NCBI GenBank assembly: GCA_022013895.1
Contig: JAKLPK010000275.1
Coordinates: 1-44,707, forward strand
Source of the DNA: Cellulomonas sp.
GTDB lineage: Bacteria > Actinomycetota > Actinomycetes > Actinomycetales > Cellulomonadaceae
Direction of reading: 5' to 3'
Length of the DNA: 44,707 nt
Below, in pieces: positions 43,474-44,707 of the stretch. Each line of letters starts with the position of its first letter. Position 1 is the stretch's first letter. Both the position numbers and the translations under genes were made by a program. The notes below the pieces were generated by a model. It did not search any database. It was not told the DNA's origin and was given only the letters and a program-made list of their open reading frames with translations.

Positions 43474-43831
43474 CGTCCCCCGACCCCACGCCGCCAGTCC
43501 CGCTGGCCCCCGCGTCCGTGTTCGTGGTTCGTGCCTGCTGTGCTGCCTGGCGCAGCCGCGCCGCCTCACGCACGGTCAGCAGGTCCGCACCGCCGCACCA
43601 CTCGACCGCCTCCGCCAGGCTCAGTGCTTCCTGCTCGGTCATCTTCGCCAGCGCCTCCCCCGCGCGCGCCTCGCACGCCGAGACCACCACGTCCCGCTCC
43701 GCCAGCGCCGAGACGACCACCACCCCCAGCGCGTCGCGCCGCCGCTCCTGCTCCATCCGCCGCGCCCGCATCCGCGCCTGGGCATCCAGCGCCGCCCGCC
43801 GCGCCCGCTGCCTCGCCGTCTGATCCGCCAT
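43442..43831 (-). CDS. Hypothetical helical protein
   Basis: 129 aa. The N-terminal half is a charged helix (ARQRARRAALDAQARMRARRMEQERRRDAL), then ALAERDVVVSACEARAGEALAKM and LSLAEAVEWCGGADLLTVREAARL, then a Gly/Ser-rich tail. It may be a small accessory of mobilisation because it is divergent from the relaxase gene, but no family is recognised. Confidence 0.55.
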   Translation of the reverse strand: MADQTARQRARRAALDAQARMRARRMEQERRRDALGVVVVSALAERDVVVSACEARAGEALAKMTEQEALSLAEAVEWCGGADLLTVREAARLRQAAQQARTTNTDAGASGTGGVGSGDGGSGGGRAAG

Positions 43832-44073
43832 CGGAACTCCCCGTCTCGTGTGACCTCACCTCCGAAGGCCGACACGAGCCCGCACGCGCTCACTGAGACC
43901 AGCACGCGCACCGTCGATGACGTCCCCCCGCTCGATGACGACCAACGACCGCACCACCCCGACACGGCCCGAAGCCACCCAGGCACTGCCCCACACACCT
44001 CTTGCATGCCCGGTAGTTGACGCCTCGACCACCGACCGCCGAGGCGGCGCCGAGCGCCTTCGGTGGGTGTGAC
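43832..44073. other. Intergenic region before relaxase, possible oriT
   Basis: About 240 bases between divergent genes. MobF relaxase genes often lie next to their origin of transfer, so this is the place to look. It is somewhat richer in A and C (CGATGACG repeated near 43914 and 43934) but I see no strong inverted repeat or known nic site. Confidence 0.35.
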
Positions 44074-44707
44074 CATGTCGATCCACAAGCTGACGGCCGG
44101 GAGCGGGTACGACTACCTGACCCGCCAGGTCGCGGCCCAGGATGCGACCGAGAAGGGTCACACGTCGCTCGCCATCTACTACTCGGCCAAGGGCGAGGCC
44201 CCCGGCACGTGGATCGGGTCCGGCATGGCCGGCATCGACGGGCTCGACGAGGGCGACGAGGTCACCGCTGAGCAGATGCGCAACCTGTTCGGCGCCGGCA
44301 AGCACCCCCTGGCGGAGCAACTCCGCGCGGCAGCCGCCGCAGACGGCCAGATCGAGCGCGAGCAGGAGACCGCAACCTGGCTCGGGACCCCATTCCGGGT
44401 CTACGCGAACGACACCTCCCCGTTCCGCATCTGCGTCGCAAAGGAGGTCGCCGCCCTCAACGCCAGCCTCGGGCGCCGCTCTGCCGACCCGGTCCCGCTG
44501 ACCGACAGGGCTCGCATCCGCACCCAGGTCGCGGTCGAGCTGTTCCGCGAGGAGTACGGCCGCGACCCGGCCGACGCGCGCGAGCTCGCGGCCACGATCG
44601 CCAAGCACTCCCGCCCGCGCACCAACGCCGTCGCCGGGTACGACCTCACGTTCTCCCCGGTCAAGACCGTGAGCGCCCTGTGGGCTCTCGCCGACCGACC
44701 CACCGCC
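44074..44707 (+). CDS. MobF/TrwC-type conjugative relaxase, N-terminal part
   Basis: An open reading frame running off the right edge (so not in the track): MSIHKLTAGSGYDYLTRQVAA from the ATG at 44074, or from the GTG at 44068. The TrwC domain is clear: AIYYSAKGEAPGTWIGSGMAG and, near the edge, GYDLTFSPVKTVSALWALAD. The conserved Tyr residues in YDYL and the His-rich metal site expected just downstream would complete nicking activity; the latter is outside the window. It would nick oriT and pilot DNA in conjugation, so the window is part of a self-transferable or mobilisable element. Confidence 0.88.

Noticed and set aside
43856-44608. 250-aa minus ORF at the right edge
   Set aside because: It is antisense to the relaxase, which runs off the window and so is missing from the ORF track.

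Overview
The window is very GC-rich DNA with dense, long, mostly overlapping ORFs. The protein families point to an actinobacterium, most likely of the Micrococcales; the species cannot be named from sequence alone. A MobF/TrwC relaxase at the right edge, a ParB-domain protein, a DUF932 plasmid/phage-type protein and many insertion sequences indicate a conjugative plasmid or integrative conjugative element. No rRNA, tRNA or CRISPR array was seen.

Layout. (1) 0-6.7 kb is mobile-element debris: an IS3-family element with a nonsense codon in orfA, a truncated and frameshifted IS30-type transposase, an internal fragment of a second IS3-type transposase, an intact IS110-family element, and an alcohol dehydrogenase fragment fused to a broken DUF1593 protein gene. 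(2) 6.8-33.8 kb is a copper-handling and envelope-maintenance island. It holds two M15 peptidases, an Lgt-like protein, a DUF2752 protein, Lnt, a YHS protein, an EamA transporter, three small membrane proteins, a CopB-like ATPase with CPD instead of CPC/CPH, CsoR, a cupredoxin-ATPase-YHS fusion (CopA type), a YibE/F protein, DUF2933 and SHOCT proteins and a two-component system. A second run holds a glutaredoxin-like protein, CcdA, a TlpA-like protein, a Cys/His peptide, Lgt and a DUF305 lipoprotein. An IS21 element (28777-31406, 6-bp target duplication) sits in an IS30 remnant, followed by an M23 peptidase and a two-helix membrane protein. (3) 34.4-35.4 kb holds the other half of a nested IS30-in-IS3 element, in inverted orientation relative to the half at 1.7-2.45 kb. 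(4) 35.5-44.7 kb is plasmid or ICE backbone: hypothetical proteins, an M48-like protein without HEXXH, a small possible partition protein, a ParB-like protein, a DUF932 protein, an HNH protein and the start of a MobF relaxase.

How it may work together. The P-type ATPases would export Cu(I); YHS, cupredoxin, DUF305 and His-rich proteins would bind copper at the envelope. CcdA, TlpA-like and glutaredoxin-like proteins would keep extracytoplasmic thiols reduced. Lgt and Lnt would lipidate the exported copper lipoprotein(s), and the M15/M23 enzymes would remodel the wall. A CsoR-type operator lies in front of copA. The main new observation is a tandem 11-bp direct repeat (about TTCAkCGnACC, twice) found before nearly every transcription unit of the island. 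Its form fits the OmpR-family response regulator encoded at 23.8-24.6 kb, so the whole island may be one regulon that includes lipoprotein modification and wall hydrolases.
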